Positions 1 through 9,901 of a stretch of 64,000 nucleotides of DNA are shown here, piece after piece (the first letter of the stretch is position 1; the number at the start of each line of letters is the position of its first letter). Under the pieces are notes generated by a model. The model had not been told where the DNA came from. It was given only the letters and a program-made list of their open reading frames with translations, and did no database searches. Both the position numbers and the translations under genes were made by a program. The stretch is taken from positions 930,001-994,000 of the forward strand of contig NC_064651.1 in NCBI RefSeq assembly GCF_001723175.1, in the 5' to 3' direction. The stretch comes from Penicillium oxalicum (taxonomy: Eukaryota; Ascomycota; Eurotiomycetes; Eurotiales; Aspergillaceae).

Positions 1-1889
1 AGTATGTAGCTTGTATATAATCCATGTACTCCGGACGGTGTGCAACCGCGGAGAAATAGAGACTAGATGTCGTTGGCTAGTGTATTTCGAATGGATAGTG
101 GTTCAAATGATCAACACATGAGTCCTGTCACACTGCTCAATACCTAGGCTGCCCGACCTCTGCCCCAATACTGATGAGATGTGGGGTATAAAGGATTCCC
201 AAAGGTAGCATAGCTAAGAGATACCTACCTACCTTGGGTGTGAGATCCCGGTATATTCCTCAAATCGAAGAAATTCGGTATTCTGGGCTTGAACTCGAAC
301 TTTCAACCCTGAGACATTTCCGATTTCGGACATGTATCGTTTGGCATTTTCATATGCTTGGAAGATTCAGGCTACATAGTATGTAATAAACCTGGGGCTA
401 GTGATCATATTATAATGTACAAGGCCAGCTCAGTCTTAAACAGTTCAGCTTTTGGGGGGGCTGGACCTGTCAGGTAGGGTTTCACTTGGACTGGGTATTT
501 GACTCGAAAGTAATCTTGATTTGACGGGGAGGGGGAGAAGCGGGACACGCCTTCACCTAAGAGACAAGTTGGATGTCTAGTTTACTTTAATGGATTGTCA
601 CAGCGTCTTTTTATTCATTTCATTACATGGATGATATCTATGGAAAAGACAGGATCTGCATCAAATCGGGGCCTCCCATATACGTGCTTCTATAGAGTAT
701 GTGCGTATTAACAGAGGTTGATAGCGAATCGAATACCAAGCTTTCCTTCTCGAGTTGACCCGAGAAATCCGGGTCAGTCAGGATATTTCATGCCCAGCAT
801 GGATACTTGCATACATAATCCCAGGCCGTATTTGGAAAGAACACCGAGGTTAACAAAAGATAGGTTGCTCCTGGAGAACCATCTTCATCCAGAGGATCCT
901 GCCGCCAACAACTACGGTAGTGAGCTGATGAGTGACTGCTTAAGTGATACCACAGAGATGGGTGGAATTTGGCCGCCACCGACTAGTTATCTCGCTAGCT
1001 TAATACTAAATTTGTGAATGAATCTGTCGCGCGACAGGGATCTGCTTGATTTTATACTCCTGCTTCAGCGTACTAACTTGATTTAATCAAGACCCATCCC
1101 GCTACACGATTATCAAAATCATCCTTACCTCGGTACTAGAAGTGCATAGCCCACAGGTGCCTGTGTGACTGACTGTGCGACGTTTTTGGTTTGGTCGAGT
1201 ACACAACTATACAAAACTTCATTTTCACGCTTGGGTTGGGAGGGGGGGGGGCTTGGTCCGTGGAAAATGAAAGTCATGTTCGGTGAGTCATCCCATCAGC
1301 AAGCCATAAAGTTAGTGCCGTGAATTAACCCGTATCTCCCCCTTCACAACAAGTTAAGCGGTCTTCCCTTATCATAAGCGCCACGGCTATTTCTCTCGCC
1401 CGGTAGAAATAAGGGCTTGGTGTTTTTTGTTTGACATGTGGGTGATTTGCGGGCTCGTATTTCATAAGCATTAAGCACGGGATGCAAGTCTTGGGCTAAC
1501 TCGCGATTGAGTCATTGGTGGGGTCAGTGCTATTGCAAGAATTTAAGAAGTAGGTATTGAAGACCAAATGGATAGAACTGATGGCTGGGTACAAATATCT
1601 ATAAATCCTCAAGGATATACTATTTTGCATGAATCCTCTTGAACGACATATCATCTCGCGCAAGTGGCAAGTTTGCTTTGTTGACAAGAAGACGCGCCAA
1701 TTTGGTCAGATCACTTCAGTTCAGGTCGGGGTTCGACTGAGTAATCTCAACCTGAGCACGACTTCCAGTCCATACAGAGATACCTATTCGGTTCAATTAT
1801 AGCGACCGAGGTTCACATCCAGGAGAGAATCACAAGAAACAACAGCAACTACCCAAGCATCAAACCAGTGACCAGATCAGAGACGCGCC
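1..1889. other. Intergenic region upstream of the GNAT gene
   Basis: No gene is supported here. The stretch has G runs near 454-460 and 1241-1251 and several short open frames without recognisable similarity or splice structure. The last few hundred bases should contain the promoter and leader of the acetyltransferase gene starting at 1890. Confidence 0.5.
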
Positions 1890-2498
1890 ATGGCTCTCCC
1901 TACAAGTCCCCGCCGCTGGCACAAATCACCTGGCTTTCTCATCTCCACGGACAAACTCCTCCTGTCACCATCTGCCATCAACGAGGCCTTTGATTCTGAG
2001 ATTGTGTATTGGGCCAAGCCCGTGCCGGAAGCTGTGCTTCAGACGATGATTCAGAATAGTTTCTGTCTTGGTGTATACGAGATTGTGCCTGCTACAACTA
2101 CTGCTACCACTACAAATGGCACCGGCACTGGTACTGATACTGGTATCTCACAAACAGACCCATCCACCACTGTATCCAACTGCAAGATCAATCCCAGGCA
2201 GACTCTGAAACAAATTGGCTTTGCCCGTCTGGTCGGCGACATGGTTACTTTTGCCTACGTGACTGATCTCTACGTGCTGTCCGAGTATCAAGGACAAGGA
2301 CTGGGTGGATGGCTGATTGATTGTATTGGGGAGATGTTGGGGGAGATGCCCTATTTACGATGGGCGATGCTTCGCACGTCGATGGAACAGAGTCAACGGG
2401 CTTATGAGAAGAGGTTGGGGATGCAGGTATTGGTGTCGGGGGATATTGGGCAGGGACCGGTGATGATGGGAAAGAAAGGGGGATGTGGAGGGCCATGA
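1890..2498 (+). CDS. GNAT family N-acetyltransferase
   Basis: A single-exon 202-aa protein. It probably transfers an acetyl group from acetyl-CoA to an amine; the substrate cannot be told from sequence. The acetyl-CoA pyrophosphate-binding motif A is clear around residues 125-145: a beta strand (VTDLYVL), then Q134-G-Q-G-L-G139, then a helix. The conserved fungal N-terminal part (YWAKPVPEAVLQ, LGVYEI) is followed by a low-complexity Thr/Gly/Asn insert at about residues 68-95, between two strands and presumably a surface loop. The Gly-rich C-terminal tail is short. The start lies in a good context (gccATGg) and no upstream in-frame ATG fits better. The stop is followed eight bases later by an (AG)12 repeat. 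The fold is secure, the physiological role is unknown. Confidence 0.85.
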   Translation: MALPTSPRRWHKSPGFLISTDKLLLSPSAINEAFDSEIVYWAKPVPEAVLQTMIQNSFCLGVYEIVPATTTATTTNGTGTGTDTGISQTDPSTTVSNCKINPRQTLKQIGFARLVGDMVTFAYVTDLYVLSEYQGQGLGGWLIDCIGEMLGEMPYLRWAMLRTSMEQSQRAYEKRLGMQVLVSGDIGQGPVMMGKKGGCGGP

Positions 2499-2506
2499 TT
2501 ATTAAA

Positions 2507-2530
2507 AGAGAGAGAGAGAGAGAGAGAGAG
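2507..2530 (+). repeat. (AG)12 microsatellite
   Basis: Uninterrupted AG dinucleotide repeat, eight bases after the stop codon of the GNAT gene, so it is probably in its 3' UTR. Confidence 0.95.
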
Positions 2531-4401
2531 ATGCATGTCGATTGAATTACAAGTGTTTTTTTGTGTGACTGTGGTCAAGGGAAGATTTGGATGAGGATGG
2601 AAGAGGCAATTATGCAGGATGAGGGGAATCGAAAGGGGGGTATTGTATTTCTGAAAATGTATATTCGTGACAAACCCCACTCTATACGTACCTAGTCAGG
2701 TTTCGGGAGCAATAAAGATGTTCCTGGATCTAATTAGGTCTTGAGCAAGAGCGTGAACCCAGCGTCCGGGAGTAGGTGTCGAGCAAGACGAGCTGGGATA
2801 GTATTGGCTAGTAATCCTAATAGGCGAATGAGGTCAAGGATAAAAGCAAGCGGGGACAACCTTGGATGCCAAGGTTGATTGATTGAAGAAAGAATAACAG
2901 GTTGGAGATATTTCGGAAGGTAAATAAGTCTTAATGTCCTGGTAAGACTGCTTCTCAATTAAACAAGGAGGAACATCGAATATGAAGATTGACAATAAGA
3001 AAAGAGCATCTCTGGCTTGATTATCAGGAAGTTGAAGGGGACAGTCATCTTACGATAATATATCTTTTCTCGGGTTAAGACAGTAGGTCTACGTACCTTA
3101 GGTTGCTAGGTAGTGCAAGCTCCAACCGATCATTAAGACCGGATCCGGAATCTTTTCTGTAGAATGCCTTGCCGAATAAGTATGCCTCTCTGCACAATAG
3201 CATACAGGTATTTTCGCCAGGCAGGCTAAAAGCGAAGAGCCAAATCAGGTCCCCGCAAGCCTTTGTGAACTAACGCTTCATAGGTCTTTATCTCCTTTAC
3301 AGAATCAACGAAGATGTATTCTGCGATCTAGATGATATCCCTTTTCTTGCGCTTGAAGTCGTACGCTAGCAAGGCTATTATAGGATAGAAATTGAGCCAA
3401 TAAGCAGAAACAAGACCATTAAAAACTTCATTGCAGTTAGGTTTTGGAAACTCCATTTCCTAATATCGGCGTTTCCATTCCACGGTACTAAGGATAACGT
3501 CGTCGTAGGGTTTATAGCTACAAAATATAGAGTAGAGAAGTGTTCTCATTATTGAAGAGGGATAAGTGCTCAGGGCAACCTAAACTCACGAGGCAGGTCG
3601 CTGTCATGAGAGTATCAGACAAAAAATCTACAAGGGGCCTCGTTGGAAGGAGGAGCCAGCTCGGTTGTGGGGTCGGAATTCGCTACCTCCCTCACTAGAC
3701 AGACGACAGAGAAAGGAGATGGATGAGGCGAAAGGGCAGTGTGCGAATGGCTGTCAAATTGGTGGAACGAGCTTGTTCCAAAATGAAGGTCCTAAGCTGA
3801 ACGACCGAAAAAGGTATTGCTCTTAACTGAAGACGAAGGGTGTCGAAGAAGACATGAATTGCGACCCTTGCGTGACCGATGCTCGCTCTCCCTCTTTTTT
3901 ATAACACCCTCTTCCATGTGCCATCCCCAATACTTGCAACCGAATCAGCAAGGTTAAATAGCTCCAAAACAGCTCTAAATCTAGCATTTCCATACTTCAT
4001 GGCCTTCCGACAGTCTCACTATATCTTGCTGGACCTATGAGTCTCATTAGACTCAGTAGCTTTGCTGAGCCTAGCGTCCTGAAGTGCTACCGGTCTTTAT
4101 CCCGTCATCACACTTATGCTGGGATTGTCGTTGATCCACTTCGTGAGCCAACCGAAAGATTCTTCCTTGCGAGAGACGGTCCAGACGACATCTATAAACA
4201 ATCTTACGGAGATGCATTCCATTTTCTGATATCTACAGCCTCTAAAATTGATACGGTTTTGGATTAGTTATACGAATTCTACATGAATTTCTTTGAAGGC
4301 AGTCTCAAAGCAGTTGGCATTGTTGGAACAAACTTGCATGATTGGAATATGACTACTGTTAAATGCTCATCCTAGTCGATTTGTCTCCTAAACTCAGGTA
4401 A
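2531..4401. other. Gene-poor, AT-richer stretch
   Basis: No intact gene was found. Base composition is visibly richer in A and T than the flanking coding blocks, and all frames are broken by stops. An open frame at 4037-4267 (+) has no recognisable motif. The look is that of old decayed sequence, possibly a repeat altered by repeat-induced point mutation, but no transposase, reverse transcriptase or terminal repeat was recognised. Confidence 0.45.
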
Positions 4402-5024
4402 TTAAATCACAATAGCTGATTGATAGTTAAAAGCCACCGCATCCAATACCATATCAAAGTCGATAAATTCTGGTTGTCGGCTTAGCTTAAGCCATGTAAA
4501 TGTTGGAGAAAGGCCCCTAGGAAGAGAAGCGGGAGAGGGGTTGGCTTACCACCAACACTGAGCTTCTTGTCATTGTTGTAATCGAAGAATTGAAAAACCG
4601 CATCGATAGCTGAATCCGTGACTTTTTTGCCGGAGTCTTTGTATTCTTCATTTAAGGCATTTTTTACTTCAGCCTTATTCAAAAAACCTAAATTCGTTTT
4701 CATGAAGAATATTCAGTTAGATCTAAACACATTCAGAGTACCTTGTCTTGTTTTTCGCAGTTGACTAACCATTCTTATCCTTGTCCTATTGTTTATATAA
4801 GTGTTAGAATACCGAAATAATAGAAGAATATATGGAGACTTCGCTTACTGTTTGTTCGAAGATTGCAACGGTCTCTTGAATAAACTTTCGAGAGTAGTAA
4901 ACATCCTGACCCGAATTTGCTGGTAGTACTTCAATTAAACAAGTTAGGAATCGATGGTAGTGGCCAGACGCACCTTAAGTATATCCTTGGGGACCTTTGC
5001 GGGAGCTGGTTTAGAATCAGGCAT
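4402..5024 (-). CDS. Small EF-hand calcium-binding protein, five exons
   Basis: Spliced by hand: exons 4974-5024, 4849-4905, 4770-4785, 4550-4687 and 4402-4469 (minus strand), 330 nt coding for 109 aa. All junctions are GT..AG and the frame is continuous. Exon 3 is a 16-nt micro-exon that supplies the first half of EF-hand loop 1. Loop 1 (residues 37-48, D-K-D-K-N-G-F-L-N-K-A-E) matches the 12-residue calcium loop with D1, D3, N5, G6 and E12. Loop 2 (residues 77-88, D-Y-N-N-D-K-K-L-S-V-G-E) keeps D1, N3, D5 and E12, but E12 exists only when the 4469/4550 intron is removed, which strongly supports the splicing. Helices flank both loops (FIQETVAIFEQT before loop 1). There is no signal peptide; the N-terminus is Pro/Lys-rich. 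The precise family was not recognised; a calmodulin-like sensor or buffer is an inference. The gene sits alone in an AT-richer stretch. Confidence 0.75.
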
Positions 5025-7242
5025 TTTGTATTTCAGAGGTGTTGTTCGAGAATTTGTAGACACCGAAGTATTTTGGATGAGAGAATGAATTGTGAGAGAC
5101 GGATCATCCTTAGATACTTATGCCGGACTGCTAACGCTGTACTCAGAATCCCAGTCAAAATTTACTTCTACTTGCAATTATGGTCTAAAATAAAACATGC
5201 ATATGAGATATCAGTATACTTTTAAGAAATAGCGGTCAGGGAAGCAGGAATCAGCGGCTAGGGAAGCTAAGGTATGAAACAGCATAGCCAGTAGGGATCA
5301 AGACCGTAAATATATATGATCTATCATGTATATATATGCCGAATAAGCATACTGGGGTTTCACAACATAAAAAGAAGTGGGTAACTCACAGAACTGACGA
5401 ATTTCACCCAAGCATTGACCTATCTACTTTGGATGTTAAGGGTTTGTCTCAAGTTTTCCCTAAACTAGATGCAAAAATATCTTTTCCAGCCTGTACAGAG
5501 AGACAAATAATTAAAAAGCCCCCGTCAGACCTATTCTCGAAGTGCAGTGCACGAGGGTGATGAGTTAAGTGCATATAGGAATCACAGACCGTAATTCTGT
5601 AGATGAATCTTAGTTTATGTACTCGCAATTGTCTTTGATTCTGTCACCTGCGTGGTTTATGTCTTCGAATCCAATAAATAATGAGATAGTGCCATCAAGA
5701 CCAGCTCAGTCACTTGGATGGGTGCTGTAGTGGAACATCTTGCAGAGATAGAAGACTTGTCGATCAGGTGCTGTAAGAAGATGTAGAATGCCACATCTCA
5801 ATGAGTGGCAAGTGTGATTCTTGGAACATCAAAAGAAGTCATCTACACGTACATTCGCGATCTTTATGCAAAGTTGCTCCCCAATCAAAAAGGGAGATTG
5901 TCTTCAACAGGACAGGCTTGTGCAACGTGAGGGCAGGGTTATCCATGCAGTGTAACAGTTGATCAGCGATGGTAGCCACCGTTGATTGCTTCCTCTTTGC
6001 CGGGTCATCACCGTTGGCTAGCCGTCAAAAAACACTCCCCGGCTGGCCGAGTAGTTTCCGAAGATGGGAAGAGATCTCATCGCTTGAGGCTCAGTGAGAA
6101 GGCGGAAAACCACGCAGATGACCTTGCCAGATCGCGAGATCGACGAAGCAATTCTAATGGATTCGCTGTATCTTTACAGTACTATTACAATAAGTACCGG
6201 AACGTGGTGTAGCCATTACTACCAACATTCTGCGTCATATAGATCGAGCGGTAACCCCAACAGACAGACTAATTCTTGGCCTCCCATTTCCGGTCACTAT
6301 TTAATATGTCCTGGCGTCCTTGGGGCTGGGGGCGGTCGCCATCGTTCCTGCTCGGGGTGTGAGATATCAATCAGAGTTTTCAACTATTATGCAAGTTGCT
6401 TTACGGTGTCGCACCGCATTCCTATCGGAATTCTACCGGCGGTGCAGTGCTAGGTAAGAGGTCGGAGGGCTGGCGAGGGGGGATATTGCCATGAGTGCCT
6501 CAGCCACGCTTCCGAGGATGGGTGGCTAGTGTCAGCGGGGCTAATGCCCATGTGGCTGCCGGAAGGCCTTAGGGCCATTTTGGCCCCTTGGAACAGTAGA
6601 TGAGTGGAATGCTCGTGGATGACAGAGAGAAAGAGTTCAACATCAGTCCCTCACTGTTCATATGAAAAGAATCCTGACTGCAGGATGCCAGAATTGATTA
6701 GATCCAAGAAAGCGCATGAATCACGTGCACTCCTCGTCTCGGTCCGATCGGCGCCCCGAGTTCATGTGATGACAAAACGCGGGGCTTCGGTCCTTGGGCT
6801 GACTCATCTATTTCTGGATTCTGCACCGCCCGATTGAGTAGATCATCTCCACCGATCGCCGCTCCGAGATGAGAAAAGTGCTGTGGACGAGTGGAGAGAT
6901 GCCCGAGTGAGGACAGCTGAGGGAGATGTACAGCGGCTGATGTTGGCAGTGGCTTGACTATTGCCCTCATCGGGGATAGTTTGCAGGTCTGCTTTCTTGA
7001 CCTTCTGTAGAGGGTGATGATTCCATCATCTTCGTGCATAGATGACCGCCCGCAGTACTTGTATAAAAAAGCTCGCTCCCAGAGCAGTAGTTCTCTCCCC
7101 CGCATCTTATCGTATCTCGTCTATCTCATCTTCAACCTACTAGATCCCCGATTCATTTCAAGCAAGTACTCTCAATCTATTGATAATCTTGTCCAAGAAG
7201 CATTCTTTGCGTCGACTTGAACTCCCTTACATTCAAACATCC
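5025..7242. other. Intergenic region between EF-hand and DUF1857 genes
   Basis: No gene is supported. Up to about 5.9 kb the DNA remains AT-richer; beyond that composition returns to that of normal intergenic DNA. The open frame at 5336-5560 (+) has no known motif. The final 200 bases (pyrimidine-rich, CATCTTC/TCTC stretches) look like the leader of the DUF1857 gene. Confidence 0.45.
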
Positions 7243-7731
7243 ATGTCTACCACCAACAACCTCGCCTACACGGCCCCCGTCAACCCCTCCCACACCGACC
7301 CCCAAATCACCGCCTCTCAACTCTGGAACGGTCTCCTACTGAAATCTCGCTCCGCCCAGACCTTTGTCGGCGGCGCCATTCTCTCCACAACCGTGCTGGA
7401 CGAATCTGTCAACGAAGAGGGAAACCTGGTCATCAATCGCGAGGTGGTCTTTCGTGCCTCGCCCGAGAAGCCCGTCGCCGAGAAAGTCACCGCCTACGAG
7501 CCGTGTCGGGTCGAGTTTGAACAGCCGAATGGCAGTCTGATCAGCAATGTGATCAGTGAAGGGGCGGAGGGGGAGCTCTATTTGACGTATGCGTTCAAGT
7601 GGATGCATCTGGACATGAGTGACCCGGAGGAGGTGAAGATGGCGCTGGAGAAGGAGAAGAAGATGGCCAGGGAGGCAGTGGAAGGCTCGTTGGTGGCGGT
7701 GCGCAAGTTGGTGGAGGAAGGGAAATTGTAA
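7243..7731 (+). CDS. DUF1857 / AtaL-like (SRPBCC fold) protein
   Basis: A single-exon 162-aa protein that matches the DUF1857 family of fungi and bacteria, small proteins predicted to have the SRPBCC/START-like hydrophobic pocket. Family features visible are the N-terminal LAYTAPVNP segment, the helix QLWNGLLLKSRSAQTFVGGA (about residues 26-45), alternating beta strands, and an amphipathic C-terminal helix rich in Glu and Lys. An upstream in-frame ATG at 7180 exists, but the second ATG (ccATGtct, 7243) begins exactly where family similarity starts and was chosen. Homologues occur in and near secondary-metabolite clusters (AtaL of acetylaranotin), but no cluster genes lie next to this one. The neighbour, a PhzF-like isomerase, is convergent. 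The biochemical role is unknown. Confidence 0.85.
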   Translation: MSTTNNLAYTAPVNPSHTDPQITASQLWNGLLLKSRSAQTFVGGAILSTTVLDESVNEEGNLVINREVVFRASPEKPVAEKVTAYEPCRVEFEQPNGSLISNVISEGAEGELYLTYAFKWMHLDMSDPEEVKMALEKEKKMAREAVEGSLVAVRKLVEEGKL

Positions 7732-8086
7732 ATGGAGTTGCGAATGGAATTGAAATGGGTTGATTCTTTTCCTTTCTTTTTTTGGTTCTCGGTTTTCTGT
7801 CTAGGTTGTTTGGCGGATTCGGTTTTAACAATCGTTGTGATAGTTTCATTGAGGGGATTTGAACGTGAATGGGAACTATAAAAAAGGGATTGTTTTGCGG
7901 CAGTTGAAAAAGGGTTGATTCGAAGCAATGGGGTTCATCTATACTATTCTTTCTACTTGGCAACGTATTTTTTGACAAAGTTATGAAATCAGAAAAAAAA
8001 ACTATCCTTGAATGCTATATGGCCATACCTACTCCAGACAATCTTCCACGGCTAGCCACCGATACAAGATGAAATACTGTCGCCTT
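7732..8086. other. Convergent 3' intergenic region
   Basis: Region between the 3' ends of the DUF1857 and PhzF-like genes. It holds T-rich and A-rich stretches suited to polyadenylation on both strands and no coding feature. Confidence 0.6.
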
Positions 8087-9043
8087 TTATTCCTCAGGAA
8101 CAGCAATCATCCCCTCCGACACTCGCACCGCCGTCCCCGTCAATTCCACCTGCTGAATCACCTGTCCCTCCATCTTCACATTCACCCCAATATCACTTCG
8201 TCTCCCCATCTCCACCCCCTGCACAAAGTGATGCCGAATCTCCCGCTGTTCCGAGGACGATTCTCCCGTCAACGCCAGGTAAGCCGCCAATCCACTCGCC
8301 GCACTCCCCGTCGCCGGATCCTCAATCCCACTCAACATCATCCGAGTCCGAATCACCGTCTCTCCAGTCTTCTCATCCTGCACGCCCCGCACGTAAAAGT
8401 ACACACAGATCATTCCGTTGTGCCATCCAGCATCTAGATATTGCTCCGTGGAGATCAAGTCCGCGCTCGTCGCACGGGTGACGGCCGCCAGCGCCTCCAG
8501 CGACGGCAACTCTACAAAGACCTGACTCATCCCATTGACGATCGAGAAGAGCGGGAAATCCTCCGTGGTTTGGCTCATGTACGGCTGCACGGTAGGATGG
8601 AGCGCCACTAACTCTGCTAGAGGGAACCGCTGCGAATGGATCCGGGTGTGATGTGCGATTTTGGCCGCGACGATGCCGCTGTGAGGGTCTTGGAGAGTGA
8701 TGGGGATTTCGCCCGATTTGGTAATCAGGCTTGTGACTGGATGGTCGGGGGAGTCGGGGCTGTGGTGCAGGAACCAACTGGCAGCGCCGATGGTGGGGTG
8801 TCCTGCAAAGGGGATTTCACATTCGACTGTGAAGATGTCGATGGTGCGGTGGGAGGCAGTGGGCTGGGTGACGGGGTGGACGAAGATGGTCTCGGAGAGG
8901 TTGAACTCGATCGTGAGGAGATGTTTCTGGCGTTGGGTGAGGGCGTGTTGCGGGTCGGTGGGGAGGAAGACTACGGCCAGCGGATTGCCTTGGAAGGGTT
9001 TTGTCGTGAAGACATCGAGAGTGAGGAACTTGAGTTGGACCAT
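8087..9043 (-). CDS. PhzF-like isomerase/epimerase family protein
   Basis: A single-exon 318-aa protein of the phenazine-biosynthesis PhzF family (two-domain diaminopimelate-epimerase-like fold). Hallmarks are the N-terminal LDVFTTKPFQGNPLAVV, the catalytic Glu in NLSETIF (E51), GHPTIGAASW (about 81-90) and the second-domain DPATGSAASGLAAYL. The start was placed at 9043 because the conserved strand begins directly after that Met; the open frame continues upstream but lacks homology. Known members isomerise a double bond in trans-2,3-dihydro-3-hydroxyanthranilate, but most fungal members have unassigned substrates, and no phenazine genes are present here, so phenazine production should not be inferred. 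Probably cytosolic. Confidence 0.93.
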   Translation of the reverse strand: MVQLKFLTLDVFTTKPFQGNPLAVVFLPTDPQHALTQRQKHLLTIEFNLSETIFVHPVTQPTASHRTIDIFTVECEIPFAGHPTIGAASWFLHHSPDSPDHPVTSLITKSGEIPITLQDPHSGIVAAKIAHHTRIHSQRFPLAELVALHPTVQPYMSQTTEDFPLFSIVNGMSQVFVELPSLEALAAVTRATSADLISTEQYLDAGWHNGMICVYFYVRGVQDEKTGETVIRTRMMLSGIEDPATGSAASGLAAYLALTGESSSEQREIRHHFVQGVEMGRRSDIGVNVKMEGQVIQQVELTGTAVRVSEGMIAVPEE

Positions 9044-9901
9044 GGTGGGTGAGAGAGTGGTGAAAGGTACACCAGACGAAATCAAAAGGAGCTTAGAGTG
9101 GACGGGGAACAAGGAGGATAAACAGTTTAGAGGTGGACGGTAAGTGATGCAGATGATCAGGTTGACTAGGAACCTTATTTATACTCTTCTGGATTCCGAT
9201 GAGAGTCATGAGGGGAAAACACCTCACCTCCACTTTCAACGGTTCCAGTAACTTTAACTGACTAATTGAATAGATTGACTCATTCCACCCCCACGCCTGG
9301 AAGGGTGAAATGTCGATTGACTCAGTCCTGGAAAGGCCGGGAGACTCCATCTCCGGTAGTGGGGGTAAACTCTTGCGCAGCTTCGGCATGAGACGCAGTA
9401 TCAGCAGTACAACCTCTGAAACCAGCAGTCCAGTTCATCGCATTTTGCATTGGAAACTGCATGGTGCACATTTACTCCTTCGACGCATACTGCCATTTTG
9501 ATTGAGTCCCTGAGCCTCTGGTCCTTGCCATTCTTGGCGCTCTGAATCTTCACTGGTGACACTCGACGGTAACTTGGGTCAATTGCAATGCGACCACATC
9601 GTTCACCTCATCCCCTCGTCACTTTTTGTTATCTATGAACTACTCTCTCGGCAGATACATGAGAGGCGATATGCGATGCCCGATTATATAATCACCGAGA
9701 CCGAGAACTAGCGTCTCTCCCCCAATGAGTATGATCAAGAGTGCGATTTGTCTCATATGCCAATTGTGGTATCCTTCTTGTCCAAAAATAACACTAGCCC
9801 CTGCGATGCGAAAAAGAACGCCGCGTGACCGAAGAAAAGAAAAAGAAAATCATTATACATGACTCGCGCTCCTCGCGCCTGCACCCCGTCATCAACTCCA
9901 T
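9044..9901. other. Intergenic region (PhzF promoter / Tof1 3' end)
   Basis: Holds the promoter of the PhzF-like gene (minus) and the 3' end of Tof1. A 63-codon open frame at 9310-9501 (+) has no recognisable similarity and was not called as a gene. Confidence 0.5.

Noticed and set aside
4037..4267. 76-codon plus-strand frame
   Set aside because: No motif and no plausible splice partners; AT-richer context makes chance frames common.
5336..5560. 74-codon plus-strand frame
   Set aside because: No recognisable motif, no splice extension, not distinguishable from chance.
7243..9043. Secondary-metabolite gene cluster
   Set aside because: No polyketide synthase, NRPS, terpene synthase, cluster regulator or tailoring set lies nearby; the two genes alone are not sufficient.
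8087..9112. Longer frame of the PhzF-like protein beginning at 9112
   Set aside because: The added residues lack homology; the family N-terminus begins at the ATG at 9043.
9310..9501. 63-codon plus-strand frame between PhzF and Tof1
   Set aside because: Short Ser/Arg-rich frame without similarity or supporting signals.
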